A DNA stretch of 5,991 bases from Prevotella sp. (GTDB lineage: Bacteria > Bacteroidota > Bacteroidia > Bacteroidales > Bacteroidaceae). The notes beneath the pieces were generated by a model. It ran no database searches and was not told the origin of the DNA. It saw only the letters and a program-made list of their open reading frames with translations. Both the position numbers and the translations under genes were made by a program. Within the stretch, counting starts at the first letter, position 1; each line of letters begins with the position of its first letter. Shown here in pieces: positions 1 to 5,011 of the stretch. The stretch is taken from contig JAFRMM010000067.1 in NCBI GenBank assembly GCA_017430675.1, positions 1 to 5,991 of the forward strand, given 5' to 3'.

Positions 1-1
1 G

Positions 2-142
2 ACCGAGCCCGCCCGCATCGTCTCCACCGACAAGAAGGCCCTGAAACTGGGCGGCCTCGTGCTCGCCCTCGACGGCGCAGCCGTGAAGCCCGCCGACGAG
101 GTGGATGCCACGAGGGAGTACGAACTCGTGGCCGCGGAGTAG
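2..142 (+). CDS. 3' end of an unrecognised protein-coding gene (partial)
   Basis: The open frame entering from the left edge gives 46 residues and ends at a TAG (140-142). The tail includes KLGGLVLALDGAAVKPADEVD and finishes REYELVAAE. Codon use is strongly GC-ending, consistent with real coding sequence and clearly richer in GC than the genes to the right. I do not recognise the family. There is no membrane segment or clear motif in the visible part. It is followed after eight bases by a palindromic repeat, and the next gene downstream has lost its start. Frame 1 is also open through this stretch, but frame 2 reads as the more natural protein. The function is unknown. Confidence 0.55.
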   Translation, partial: TEPARIVSTDKKALKLGGLVLALDGAAVKPADEVDATREYELVAAE

Positions 143-150
143 AGAGATAC

Positions 151-199
151 AGACTCACCCCCAACCTCTCCCTGGGAGGGAGGGGAGTAGATAGTCTTA
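151..199 (+). repeat. Short palindromic repeat, copy A
   Basis: These 49 bases align without gaps to 1415-1463 with 39 identities. The core is an imperfect palindrome: a C-rich arm at 165-174 and a G-rich arm at 176-185. The element begins eight bases after the stop of the upstream gene and is open in the frame of the downstream cupin, where it would read RLTPNLSLGGRGVDSLN. The second copy is read in the same phase inside an acyltransferase gene. It is probably a dispersed non-autonomous genomic repeat. No transposase or target-site duplication is visible. Confidence 0.75.
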
Positions 200-204
200 A
201 CTCC

Positions 205-579
205 CCGTGGCCCAAGGGCGAGCCGAATACTGCCTACGCCCAGTACTTCATTGGCAACAGTTATCTGGCCGACGTGGGCGGCGGTGTGCATAACGTCACA
301 TTCGAGCCTCGCTGCCGCAACAACTGGCACATCCACCACAAGGCTGTGCAGGTGCTCATCTGTGTTGCTGGCCGTGGCTGGTATCAGGAATGGGGCAAGG
401 AGGCCATCCCAATGATTCCTGGCACCGTCATCGCCATCCCTGCCGAAGTGAAACACTGGCACGGAGCCGCTAAAGATTCGTGGTTCCAGCACCTCACCTA
501 TCATAAGGACGTGCAAGAGGGAGCCTCAAACGAATGGCAGGAGCCTGTGACAGACGAAATCTATACTCCGTTGGAGTGA
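205..579 (+). CDS. Cupin domain protein, 5' end disrupted (start codon not identifiable)
   Basis: This is a small single-domain cupin, a double-stranded beta-helix usually binding a metal. Motif 1 is visible as WHIHH (His at about 328 and 334), followed by a Gln in the usual Glu position and a downstream GRG. Motif 2 is Gly-x5-Pro with the sequence PAEVKHWHG. The three ligands would be the two His of HIH and the first His of KHWHG. It resembles the cupins found alone or fused to carboxymuconolactone decarboxylase in Bacteroidales. Recognisable homology begins at about 205 (PWPKGEPNTAYAQYF), upstream of the only standard in-frame start, a GTG at 274. Using 274 would cut off that conserved N-terminal strand. 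Between the upstream stop at 142 and 274 there is no in-frame ATG, GTG or TTG; the palindromic repeat occupies the place of the N-terminus. It is probably a truncated gene or pseudogene. A terminator follows the TGA. Confidence 0.7.
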   Translation, partial: PWPKGEPNTAYAQYFIGNSYLADVGGGVHNVTFEPRCRNNWHIHHKAVQVLICVAGRGWYQEWGKEAIPMIPGTVIAIPAEVKHWHGAAKDSWFQHLTYHKDVQEGASNEWQEPVTDEIYTPLE

Positions 580-589
580 TATGACGAAT

Positions 590-631
590 AATCGTCCGTG
601 CAATTTTTCATGGCACGGACGATTCCTTTTT
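590..631 (+). terminator. Rho-independent terminator after the cupin gene
   Basis: A perfect 12-bp stem (590-601 pairing with 613-624) with an 11-base loop is followed by CCTTTTT. It lies 10 bases after the cupin stop. The T tract points to termination of plus-strand transcription. The hairpin also lies directly after the stop of the convergent minus-strand gene and could serve both, although the minus side has only a weak T run. Confidence 0.85.
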
Positions 632-941
632 ATCGCTTGTCGGGGATGCCATAGTCCGGCCCTCGCTCGTGCGGATAGTAGCCCGTCAGAGTCTTTTTCG
701 ACTCGGCATAGGAGGCTTTGACGAGGGTCATGAGGTCGTTCATCTTTTTCACTTTGGGTGATAGTTCCTCTCGCAGACGATCCACCTCGGCATTGGCTTC
801 CGAGAGCAGTGCCACGGTCTTCTCCATCTGGTCGATTTCATTGTTGGAGACACCACGTTCACCCATCTCTCTCACGTGTCGGCGCAAGCCTTCAATAAGG
901 CTGCGACTCTTCTCAATCTGAATTTCTGTTGTCTTTGACAT
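630..941 (-). CDS. Small coiled-coil protein of unknown function
   Basis: The gene encodes 103 residues starting at ATG (941-939). Residues 5-85 are highly charged and helical with heptad-like hydrophobic spacing, for example IEKSRSLIEGLRRHV and LLSEANAEVDRLREEL, which suggests a coiled coil and oligomerisation. The C-terminus (about 88-103) is different: YYPHERGPDYGIPDKR, Pro/Gly-rich and probably extended. There is no signal peptide or membrane segment, so it is likely cytoplasmic. The leader just before the ATG is AT-rich without a Shine-Dalgarno, as is usual in Bacteroidetes, and a candidate -7 box lies about 63 bases upstream. It is monocistronic, convergent with the cupin and divergent from the acyltransferase remnant. 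I recognise no named family and infer no function. Confidence 0.75.
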   Translation of the reverse strand: MSKTTEIQIEKSRSLIEGLRRHVREMGERGVSNNEIDQMEKTVALLSEANAEVDRLREELSPKVKKMNDLMTLVKASYAESKKTLTGYYPHERGPDYGIPDKR

Positions 942-1004
942 AATGTTTGAAAAATAAGTTAATAATGATACTTCTGTATCCCTTTTTCACGACGTTTACC
1001 GTTG

Positions 1005-1012
1005 CAAAATTA
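1005..1012 (-). promoter_or_regulatory. Candidate -7 box for the coiled-coil gene
   Basis: On the minus strand this reads TAATTTTG, matching the Bacteroidetes TAnnTTTG -7 element and leaving a leader of about 57 bases. No good TTTG is seen at the expected -33 distance. A small hairpin (1035-1048, ACGCT/AGCGT with a 4-base loop) lies in the -33 to -45 region. Confidence 0.45.
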
Positions 1013-1199
1013 ACAAAAAAAGTCGATTTTGCGAACGCTACAGAGCGTCACTTTTTCGTTTTTTTAAGATGAGAAAGGCATTGTATTTAACCATTTTTTA
1101 TAACCATTGAGTTTTGCTCGCAAACTTTGCTCGAAGGTGCTCTCGTTTGAAAAAGACCGAAAAACTTTTTGTTTACTTATTCGTAATTTCGCCCCAAAT

Positions 1200-1534
1200 A
1201 TGACAAAGAATAACGTTTACCTCGCATCAAAGCCGCGTTATGAGATCCTCGACGGACTGCGTGGCGTGGCTGCCATGCTGGTGGTGGCCTATCATTGTTT
1301 GAGACCTATTATGGCGGCAAACCTGACCAGCCCATTAATCACGGCTATCTGGCTGTGGATTTCTTCTTTGTGCTGTCCGGCTTCGTTATCGGCTATGCAT
1401 ACGATGACCGCTGGAGACCCACCCCTGACCCCTCCCTTGAAGGGAGGGGAGCGAATAGTTTTACCCTTTGGTCTTTCTTTAAACGAAGATTGATCCGTCT
1501 GCACCCGATGGTGATATTTGGTACGCTGTTTCGA
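1200..1534 (+). pseudogene. Acyltransferase family 3 pseudogene (N-terminal remnant)
   Basis: This is the N-terminus of an integral-membrane acyltransferase of the family that O-acylates surface glycans (acyltransferase-3, NodX/OafA type). It starts at the ATG at 1200 and shows the family motif ILDGLRGVAAMLVVAYH with the conserved His, then GYLAVDFFFVLSGFVIGY and RRLIRLHPMVI. The two parts are in different frames: one T appears to be missing from the run at 1298-1300, since restoring it gives YHCFETYYGG. A palindromic repeat is inserted in frame after AYDDRW. Homology ends at about 1531 (GTLF). Such proteins are usually around 350 residues or more, so most of the transmembrane domain is gone. 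The frame then runs on into the flavoprotein gene without a stop, but that fusion is an accident. A weak -7-like sequence, TAATTTCG, is at 1184-1191. It is non-functional with high likelihood. Confidence 0.85.
1415..1463 (+). repeat. Short palindromic repeat, copy B, inserted in frame
   Basis: This is the second copy of the element at 151-199, with 39 of 49 bases identical and no gaps. Its core is a perfect odd palindrome: ten bases at 1429-1438 complement 1440-1449 around one central G. It lies between AYDDRW and FFKRRLIRLHP of the acyltransferase, where homologues would be expected to have only a short linker, and adds RPTPDPSLEGRGANSFT without breaking the frame. The frame is the same as that of copy A relative to the cupin. 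Confidence 0.8.
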
Positions 1535-1615
1535 GCCATCATCACAATGGCCACAATTGCTGTGATAAAAGTCGTTTTCTTCATAAACAATGCTAATTCT
1601 TGGTGCAAAGAGAAC

Positions 1616-1633
1616 GATAATTACGGAATTATC
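1616..1633. promoter_or_regulatory. Perfect inverted repeat, probable operator of the flavoprotein operon
   Basis: Two 7-base arms (GATAATT and AATTATC) are separated by ACGG. The site ends two bases before a TAnnTTTG -7 box and covers the place where spacer and -33 element should be. Position and symmetry fit binding of a dimeric regulator, for example of the HxlR or MarR type that often controls small oxidoreductases. The regulator is not in this window. Confidence 0.6.
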
Positions 1634-1635
1634 AC

Positions 1636-1643
1636 TATCTTTG
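1636..1643 (+). promoter_or_regulatory. Promoter -7 box of the flavoprotein gene
   Basis: TATCTTTG matches TAnnTTTG exactly and lies 20 bases before the ATG at 1664. No TTTG is seen 19-21 bases upstream, which suggests dependence on an activator or a weak promoter. It would also drive the downstream lipoprotein remnant and possibly GH8, because no terminator is seen between them. Confidence 0.6.
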
Positions 1644-1663
1644 CAAATAAAAATAGCGAAAAT

Positions 1664-2200
1664 ATGAAAAAGGTTATAGTTATTTCGACGAGTCTTCGTC
1701 ACGGTTCAAACAGCGACATGCTTGCTGACAAGTTTGTGGAAGGTGCCAAGGCTGCCGGAAACGAGGTAGAGAAGATTTCCCTCTCAGGTAAGAACATCCA
1801 GTTCTGTAAGGGCTGTATGGGCTGCCATAAGTTGGGTAAGTGTGTTATAAAGGACGATGTGAACGACATCATGGCCAAGGTGATGGAAGCCGAAGTTGTG
1901 GTTTGGGCAACTCCCATCTACTATTACGAGATGAGCGGACAGATGAAGACGCTCATAGACCGTATGAATGCCATGTACGGACGGGATTACAAGTTCCGTG
2001 ACATCTATATGCTGACCACCGCTGCAGATAATGACCCTGAGACACCCAGGCGTGCCGAGACAGGATTAGGCGGTTGGATTGCCTGTTATCCCAAGAGCCG
2101 ACTGGCTGGCACTATCTTCTGTGGAGGTGTAAACGAGCCAAAAGCAATCGAGGGTCATGCCAAACTACAGGAAGCATTTGAATTAGGCAAAAACGTATAG
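1664..2200 (+). CDS. Flavodoxin-fold NAD(P)H-dependent oxidoreductase (FMN reductase family)
   Basis: The gene encodes 178 residues of an intact cytosolic flavoprotein that should bind FMN and pass electrons from NAD(P)H to a quinone, flavin or similar acceptor. Residues 3-16 form the first beta strand and the phosphate loop (VIVISTSLRHGSNS). Residues 82-100 carry the family signature ATPIYYYEMSGQMK followed by LIDR, where the flavin ring is held. Cysteines 48, 51, 54 and 60 form CX2CX2CX5C, the spacing of the [4Fe-4S] site of archaeal iron-sulfur flavoproteins; cluster binding here is an inference. The ATG at 1664 is chosen because the fold starts there and a promoter lies just upstream. The frame stays open further upstream only through the acyltransferase remnant. 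It is first in an apparent operon with a broken monooxygenase lipoprotein gene 7 bases downstream. The natural substrate is unknown. Confidence 0.88.
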   Translation: MKKVIVISTSLRHGSNSDMLADKFVEGAKAAGNEVEKISLSGKNIQFCKGCMGCHKLGKCVIKDDVNDIMAKVMEAEVVVWATPIYYYEMSGQMKTLIDRMNAMYGRDYKFRDIYMLTTAADNDPETPRRAETGLGGWIACYPKSRLAGTIFCGGVNEPKAIEGHAKLQEAFELGKNV

Positions 2201-2206
2201 AAATGT

Positions 2207-2365
2207 ATGAAAATAATAACATATCTATCATTACTATCCATTTTTTTTACTTCTTGTAGGATGCTGCGGAGATAAACAGGAAAAGAGTATGTCAATCACA
2301 GTCAATCTGAGATATACCGGTACTGACGGTAATGCTAGGAAGTTCGCTGAGGAGATGATTTCCAG
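2207..2365 (+). pseudogene. Truncated lipoprotein with antibiotic-biosynthesis-monooxygenase-like (ABM) domain
   Basis: From the ATG at 2207 the sequence reads MKIITYLSLLSIFF and then leaves frame in a run of eight T (2241-2248). With one T fewer it would continue LLLVGC, a textbook lipobox, then CGDKQEKS and MSITVNLRYTGTDG, NARKFAEEMISS. The second part matches the start of small quinol-monooxygenase-like (ABM) proteins of Bacteroidales. Homology stops at about 2365, roughly a quarter of the domain, where unrelated glycosidase sequence begins. In frame from an internal ATG at 2289 the reading continues as nonsense to a TGA at 2427. The gene would have encoded a periplasmic or outer-membrane lipoprotein in one operon with the flavoprotein, fitting quinone or small-molecule redox work. 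It is dead because of the 3' loss, whatever the state of the T tract. Confidence 0.7.
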
Positions 2366-2488
2366 CGCACCGTGCGCTGGACACAGAGCCACTACCGCAC
2401 CGTCGGCCAGCAGAAGATGGTTCGTCTGAAGCCGCTTTACGAGATAGCCGACGAGGCATATACCATCTACTTTCCCGTTAGTAAGTAA
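2366..2488 (+). pseudogene. C-terminal remnant of a GH127-like (DUF1680/DUF4986) glycosidase
   Basis: One frame ending at a TAA (2486-2488) reads RTVRWTQSHYRTVGQQ and then KMVRLKPLYEIADEAYTIYF, PVSK. The ending with Leu-x-Pro-Leu-Tyr, Ala-Tyr-Thr-Ile-Tyr-Phe resembles the C-terminal beta domain of beta-L-arabinofuranosidase-type enzymes (GH127 and relatives). Only about 40 codons remain and the same frame has a TGA at 2348, so it cannot be a gene. The stop lies 16 bases before the GH8 start, the spacing expected of operon neighbours, so the intact gene was probably co-transcribed with GH8 in a xylan or arabinoxylan utilisation operon. Family assignment is by tail motif only. Confidence 0.5.
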
Positions 2489-2504
2489 ATAAAAAGAAAT
2501 AAAA

Positions 2505-3746
2505 ATGACAAAGAGAAAATGTATATCAGCATTGGCAGCACTGTTTCTCAGTTTGCAGACATCATGCACCAGCCAAAAGACCGCAGAGCCAGTGGCCGAC
2601 AATAATCTCTTTGCATCCCTGCTTGGCAAGAGTCAGGCAGAGGTTGATGCACGAATAGACAGTTTGTGGGCGCATTTTTTCACCCCTGGTGACCTGAGCC
2701 GATACGAGGCCGATGGGGAAAAGAGCGTCTATTACGAGGTGAGCGACTCAATGGGCATCATTGTCGATACAGGCAGTAATGATGTCAGGACAGAGGGTAT
2801 GTCGTATGGTATGATGATCAGTCTGCAACTAGGTAAGCGTGAGGTGTTCGACAAACTCTGGCGCTGGGCAAAGACATATATGGCTTACCCTGCTGACAGC
2901 CCTTGGGATGGCTACTTCTGCTGGCAGTGCGGACTCGACGGAAAAAAGATCGGCACGAGTAATGCTTCCGATGGTGAGATATACTTTATCACAGCGCTCT
3001 TCCTGGCTGCTGACAAATGGGGCGAACCGCGCTATGCCGAGGAGGCAAATGACATTCTCCGCAAGGTATCTTCGAAGAACGGATCAAAGACGGGTGTCTA
3101 TAACCTCTTCGATGACTCCACGCGCCTCGTGACATTCGTTCCCAATGAGGAGGTCCATTGGTATAGTGACCCCTCTTATTGTCTGCCCGCCTTCCTCGAC
3201 CTTTGGGCAGAGAAGGCCGATAGCAAGAACGACTTCTGGCGCGAGGCTGCCGATAAGGCCCGATGGCTGTTGAAGGTCTCGCAGGATTCTGTAACGGGTC
3301 TCTATCCCGACTATTGCCTCTTCGATGGTAAGCCCTACCGGCGTCCGAATTTCGACTACAACACCGACCGCTATCAATACGATGCCATCCGCTGTGCGAT
3401 GAACGTTGGTATGGACTATTATCTGACGGGTAAGGCAAAAGAGGATCAACGCCTGATGATGCGTCGCCTACTCCAGTTCTTCAAAAACGACGGCTTCCAG
3501 CATGGTCAGTTCAATCTCAACGGTACTGAACCGACAGACGGTTATACAGAGGGAATGGCTGGCGCTAACGCCGTGGGAGCCTTTGCCTTAGCCGACAGCG
3601 ACAGTGAAGAATACGTGGCACTGGCCGGTGAATACGTTCAGCAACTATGGGATGTCCAACCGCCTACAGGCAAATGGCGCTACTATGTCGGGATGGTCTA
3701 TTTCCTCTCCATGCTCCATGTCTCGGGCCATTTCTCCATTCCTTAA
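2505..3746 (+). CDS. Glycoside hydrolase family 8 lipoprotein, probable exo-oligoxylanase
   Basis: The gene encodes 413 residues. Residues 1-21 are a lipoprotein signal (KRK, then a hydrophobic stretch ending LQTSC with Cys21), so the enzyme is probably anchored in the outer membrane facing the periplasm or surface. The rest is the (alpha/alpha)6 barrel of GH8. The acid catalyst is Glu97 in DVRTEGMSYGMM, a second conserved acid is Asp156 in NASDGEIY, and the likely base is Asp293 in RYQYDAIRCAMN. Spacings fit GH8 enzymes such as Clostridium CelA and Bacillus halodurans Rex. The overall sequence is closest in character to reducing-end xylose-releasing exo-oligoxylanases (EC 3.2.1.156). Endo-xylanase activity is possible, because the loop that blocks the far subsites in Rex cannot be recognised with certainty. 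It uses an ATG after an A-rich leader. No promoter of its own is seen; transcription may now come from the flavoprotein promoter. Confidence 0.9.
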   Translation: MTKRKCISALAALFLSLQTSCTSQKTAEPVADNNLFASLLGKSQAEVDARIDSLWAHFFTPGDLSRYEADGEKSVYYEVSDSMGIIVDTGSNDVRTEGMSYGMMISLQLGKREVFDKLWRWAKTYMAYPADSPWDGYFCWQCGLDGKKIGTSNASDGEIYFITALFLAADKWGEPRYAEEANDILRKVSSKNGSKTGVYNLFDDSTRLVTFVPNEEVHWYSDPSYCLPAFLDLWAEKADSKNDFWREAADKARWLLKVSQDSVTGLYPDYCLFDGKPYRRPNFDYNTDRYQYDAIRCAMNVGMDYYLTGKAKEDQRLMMRRLLQFFKNDGFQHGQFNLNGTEPTDGYTEGMAGANAVGAFALADSDSEEYVALAGEYVQQLWDVQPPTGKWRYYVGMVYFLSMLHVSGHFSIP

Positions 3747-3772
3747 TATCTTCGCCATCTATCAATAGCACT

Positions 3773-3907
3773 GGATTTCGCACAGTTCGATGGAAAGGTG
3801 CTGCCGCTGAGCCCATCTTCGAGTATCTGAAAGCACAGGCTCCCACAGAAAAGTACCAGTTTAAAAATACCAGCAAAAGAAATAGAGAACAATATGAAAA
3901 AAACTAA
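3773..3907 (+). pseudogene. Glutathione peroxidase-like fragment
   Basis: In the frame ending at TAA (3905-3907) the sequence FRTVRWKGAAAEPIFEYLKA, QAPTEKYQFKN resembles the middle of bacterial glutathione peroxidases, where a Val-x-Gly segment is followed by (A)xPIFEYLKxQAP. The catalytic Cys region upstream and the WNFTKF region downstream are both absent, leaving about 30 meaningful codons. The fragment starts shortly after the GH8 stop and does not form a gene of its own. The assignment is by memory of the family and is moderate at best. Confidence 0.45.
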
Positions 3908-4060
3908 TGATTATCTGCCTATTGGCAGTTGCAAGTGTGCTGGGCATTATTTATGACCTCATGGCAGATGACGTTGGTCAGGGACTTGGTCGCTCGGCTT
4001 TGCCGCTTGCTATAGCAAGAATCATGTTCCATGTAGATGGAGCCATGCTATATTTCAGAG
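3894..4060 (+). pseudogene. Remnant with a signal-peptide-like start, frame broken in an A7 tract
   Basis: The ATG at 3894 followed by seven A (3897-3903) reads MKKTNDYLPIG and soon stops. With one A fewer it would read MKKLMIICLLAVASVLGI, a clear signal peptide or membrane anchor. That second frame is open from an ATG at 3907 and continues YDLMADDVGQGLGRSALPLA before running under the opposite AraC gene. I do not recognise the mature part. It may be the 5' end of a lost exported protein joined to unrelated sequence. The end given is the edge of the AraC gene, not a real gene end. No function is assigned. Confidence 0.35.
4011..4052. other. Imperfect hairpin downstream of the AraC gene
   Basis: Outer arms TATAGCA (4011-4017) and TGCTATA (4046-4052) are exact complements. 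Inside, CATG-T-TCCAT pairs with ATGGA-GC-CATG around a 4-base loop. It lies nine bases after the stop of the minus-strand regulator and could slow or end its transcription, but there is no T tract on either side, so a terminator role is uncertain. Confidence 0.4.
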
Positions 4061-4942
4061 TTAGAACCCCTTCCGATACTCCTTCGGGCTCATGCCATTC
4101 AGGCGTGAGAAGAACTTGCTGAAGGAGGGGGTATCGGCGAAGTGGAGGTGATCGCCTATCTGGGTGATGCTCATCGGGGAGGTTTGCAACAGGAAAGAGG
4201 CTTCCATCAGCAACATCTGATTGATGTAGTCGATGACGGTGCGGCCCGTGACCTGACGGACGACGCGGGAGAGATAGACGGGGGTGACATTCAGCATAGA
4301 AGCGTAGAACGGGATGTCGTGGTGCTGGGCAAAGTGACGGGGCAGCAGACGGATGAAGCCGATGAAGATTTCCTCGACGCGCTGGGGTGTCTGGCGGTGT
4401 ACGATAGCACGCTGCTGAGCGTTCTGCAAATCGAGCAGGAAGATGGAATAGAGCATGCGCAACACCTCGCCCTTGTAGATATGGTCGGAATGAAGATAGC
4501 CGATGATTTCACGCATCTTCATGAGCAGATGCTGTGCGGCGTCTGAGGCCAGCGTCTGCTTCGGCTCATGCAACTGTACGATGGGCATGTAGGCCAGATG
4601 CACGAGGTCGTGGACGGACGGCGCCTCGATGGTGACATGCTCGTCGGCCATCAGGCAAAGGCCGTGGAAATCATCGGAGGTAGCAATGACGGTGACTGGG
4701 AGGCCTGGCGAATAGGTGTATAGGTCGTTAGGGTGAAGCGTCAGTTCGCGGCCGTTGTAGTGAATCGTCATCCACCCCTTTTCAACGACCATAAAGGCGA
4801 AGCAGGCAACGAACCCATGTAGCAAGTTGGTACGAAGGATTTTCGCCCCATCTGTTTCGAAGCAGTACATCCCGTCATCCCAGCCTTTTTCAGGCAAGTC
4901 GTCGCCTACAAATATGGGCAAATATTCATTCAGCGTGTACAT
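4061..4942 (-). CDS. AraC-family transcriptional regulator
   Basis: The gene encodes 293 residues. The N-terminal half (about 25-100) is a beta-rich cupin-like sensor domain of the AraC type (GWMTIHYNGRELTLHPNDLY then SPGLPVTV), the middle is helical (about 130-200), and the C-terminal ~95 residues carry two helix-turn-helix units. The first HTH is at about 208-233 (FYASMLNVTPVYLSRVVRQ). The second is at about 257-291, ending FSKFFSRLNGMSPKEYR, the AraC signature. The ATG at 4942 fits the domain and a TACCTTTG box lies only 8 bases upstream, so the mRNA may be almost leaderless. It is divergent from the DUF2156 gene, and a 21-bp-spaced direct repeat in the gap is its likely binding site. The ligand is unknown. 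It probably controls its neighbour and itself. Confidence 0.93.
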   Translation of the reverse strand: MYTLNEYLPIFVGDDLPEKGWDDGMYCFETDGAKILRTNLLHGFVACFAFMVVEKGWMTIHYNGRELTLHPNDLYTYSPGLPVTVIATSDDFHGLCLMADEHVTIEAPSVHDLVHLAYMPIVQLHEPKQTLASDAAQHLLMKMREIIGYLHSDHIYKGEVLRMLYSIFLLDLQNAQQRAIVHRQTPQRVEEIFIGFIRLLPRHFAQHHDIPFYASMLNVTPVYLSRVVRQVTGRTVIDYINQMLLMEASFLLQTSPMSITQIGDHLHFADTPSFSKFFSRLNGMSPKEYRKGF

Positions 4943-4950
4943 ATCGGATG

Positions 4951-4958
4951 CAAAGGTA
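4951..4958 (-). promoter_or_regulatory. -7 box of the araC-type gene
   Basis: The minus strand reads TACCTTTG, an exact match to TAnnTTTG, the same as the box used by the divergent gene. Transcription would begin about 3-5 bases before the ATG. No TTTG is found at -33; that region overlaps the first copy of the direct repeat, which suggests autoregulation. Confidence 0.6.
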
Positions 4959-4975
4959 CGAAAAAATTCTCATAG

Positions 4976-5011
4976 TTGTATTGTTTCAGACAACTTTTGT
5001 ATTGTTTCAGA
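4976..5011. promoter_or_regulatory. Candidate AraC operator: 15-bp direct repeat with 21-bp period
   Basis: TTGTATTGTTTCAGA occurs at 4976-4990 and again at 4997-5011 without a mismatch. A 21-bp period is two helical turns, which puts both half-sites on one DNA face, as in araI1-I2 of E. coli. The second copy ends exactly where the -33 TTTG of the DUF2156 promoter begins, an arrangement typical of direct activation. The first copy overlies the expected -33 region of the regulator's own promoter. Confidence 0.75.

Noticed and set aside
1035..1065. Hairpin (ACGCT/AGCGT) followed by T-rich sequence, like a terminator
   Set aside because: No plus-strand gene enters it: the cupin is already terminated at 631 and the gene between is on the minus strand. 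The five-base stem is short. It was kept only as a note on the coiled-coil gene promoter region.
1295..2200. One 301-codon open frame joining acyltransferase and flavoprotein sequence
   Set aside because: The flavodoxin fold begins exactly at the ATG at 1664, preceded by its own promoter, while the upstream part is a truncated acyltransferase in a shifted frame. The fusion is accidental.
3084..3449. Minus-strand open frames opposite the GH8 gene
   Set aside because: They are antisense to clearly conserved catalytic-domain codons and have Arg/Ser-rich or otherwise unnatural composition.
4142..4546. Plus-strand open frame of 134 codons opposite the AraC gene
   Set aside because: It lies antisense to conserved AraC sequence, has low-complexity Asp/Gly-rich content typical of a shadow frame, and has no promoter.
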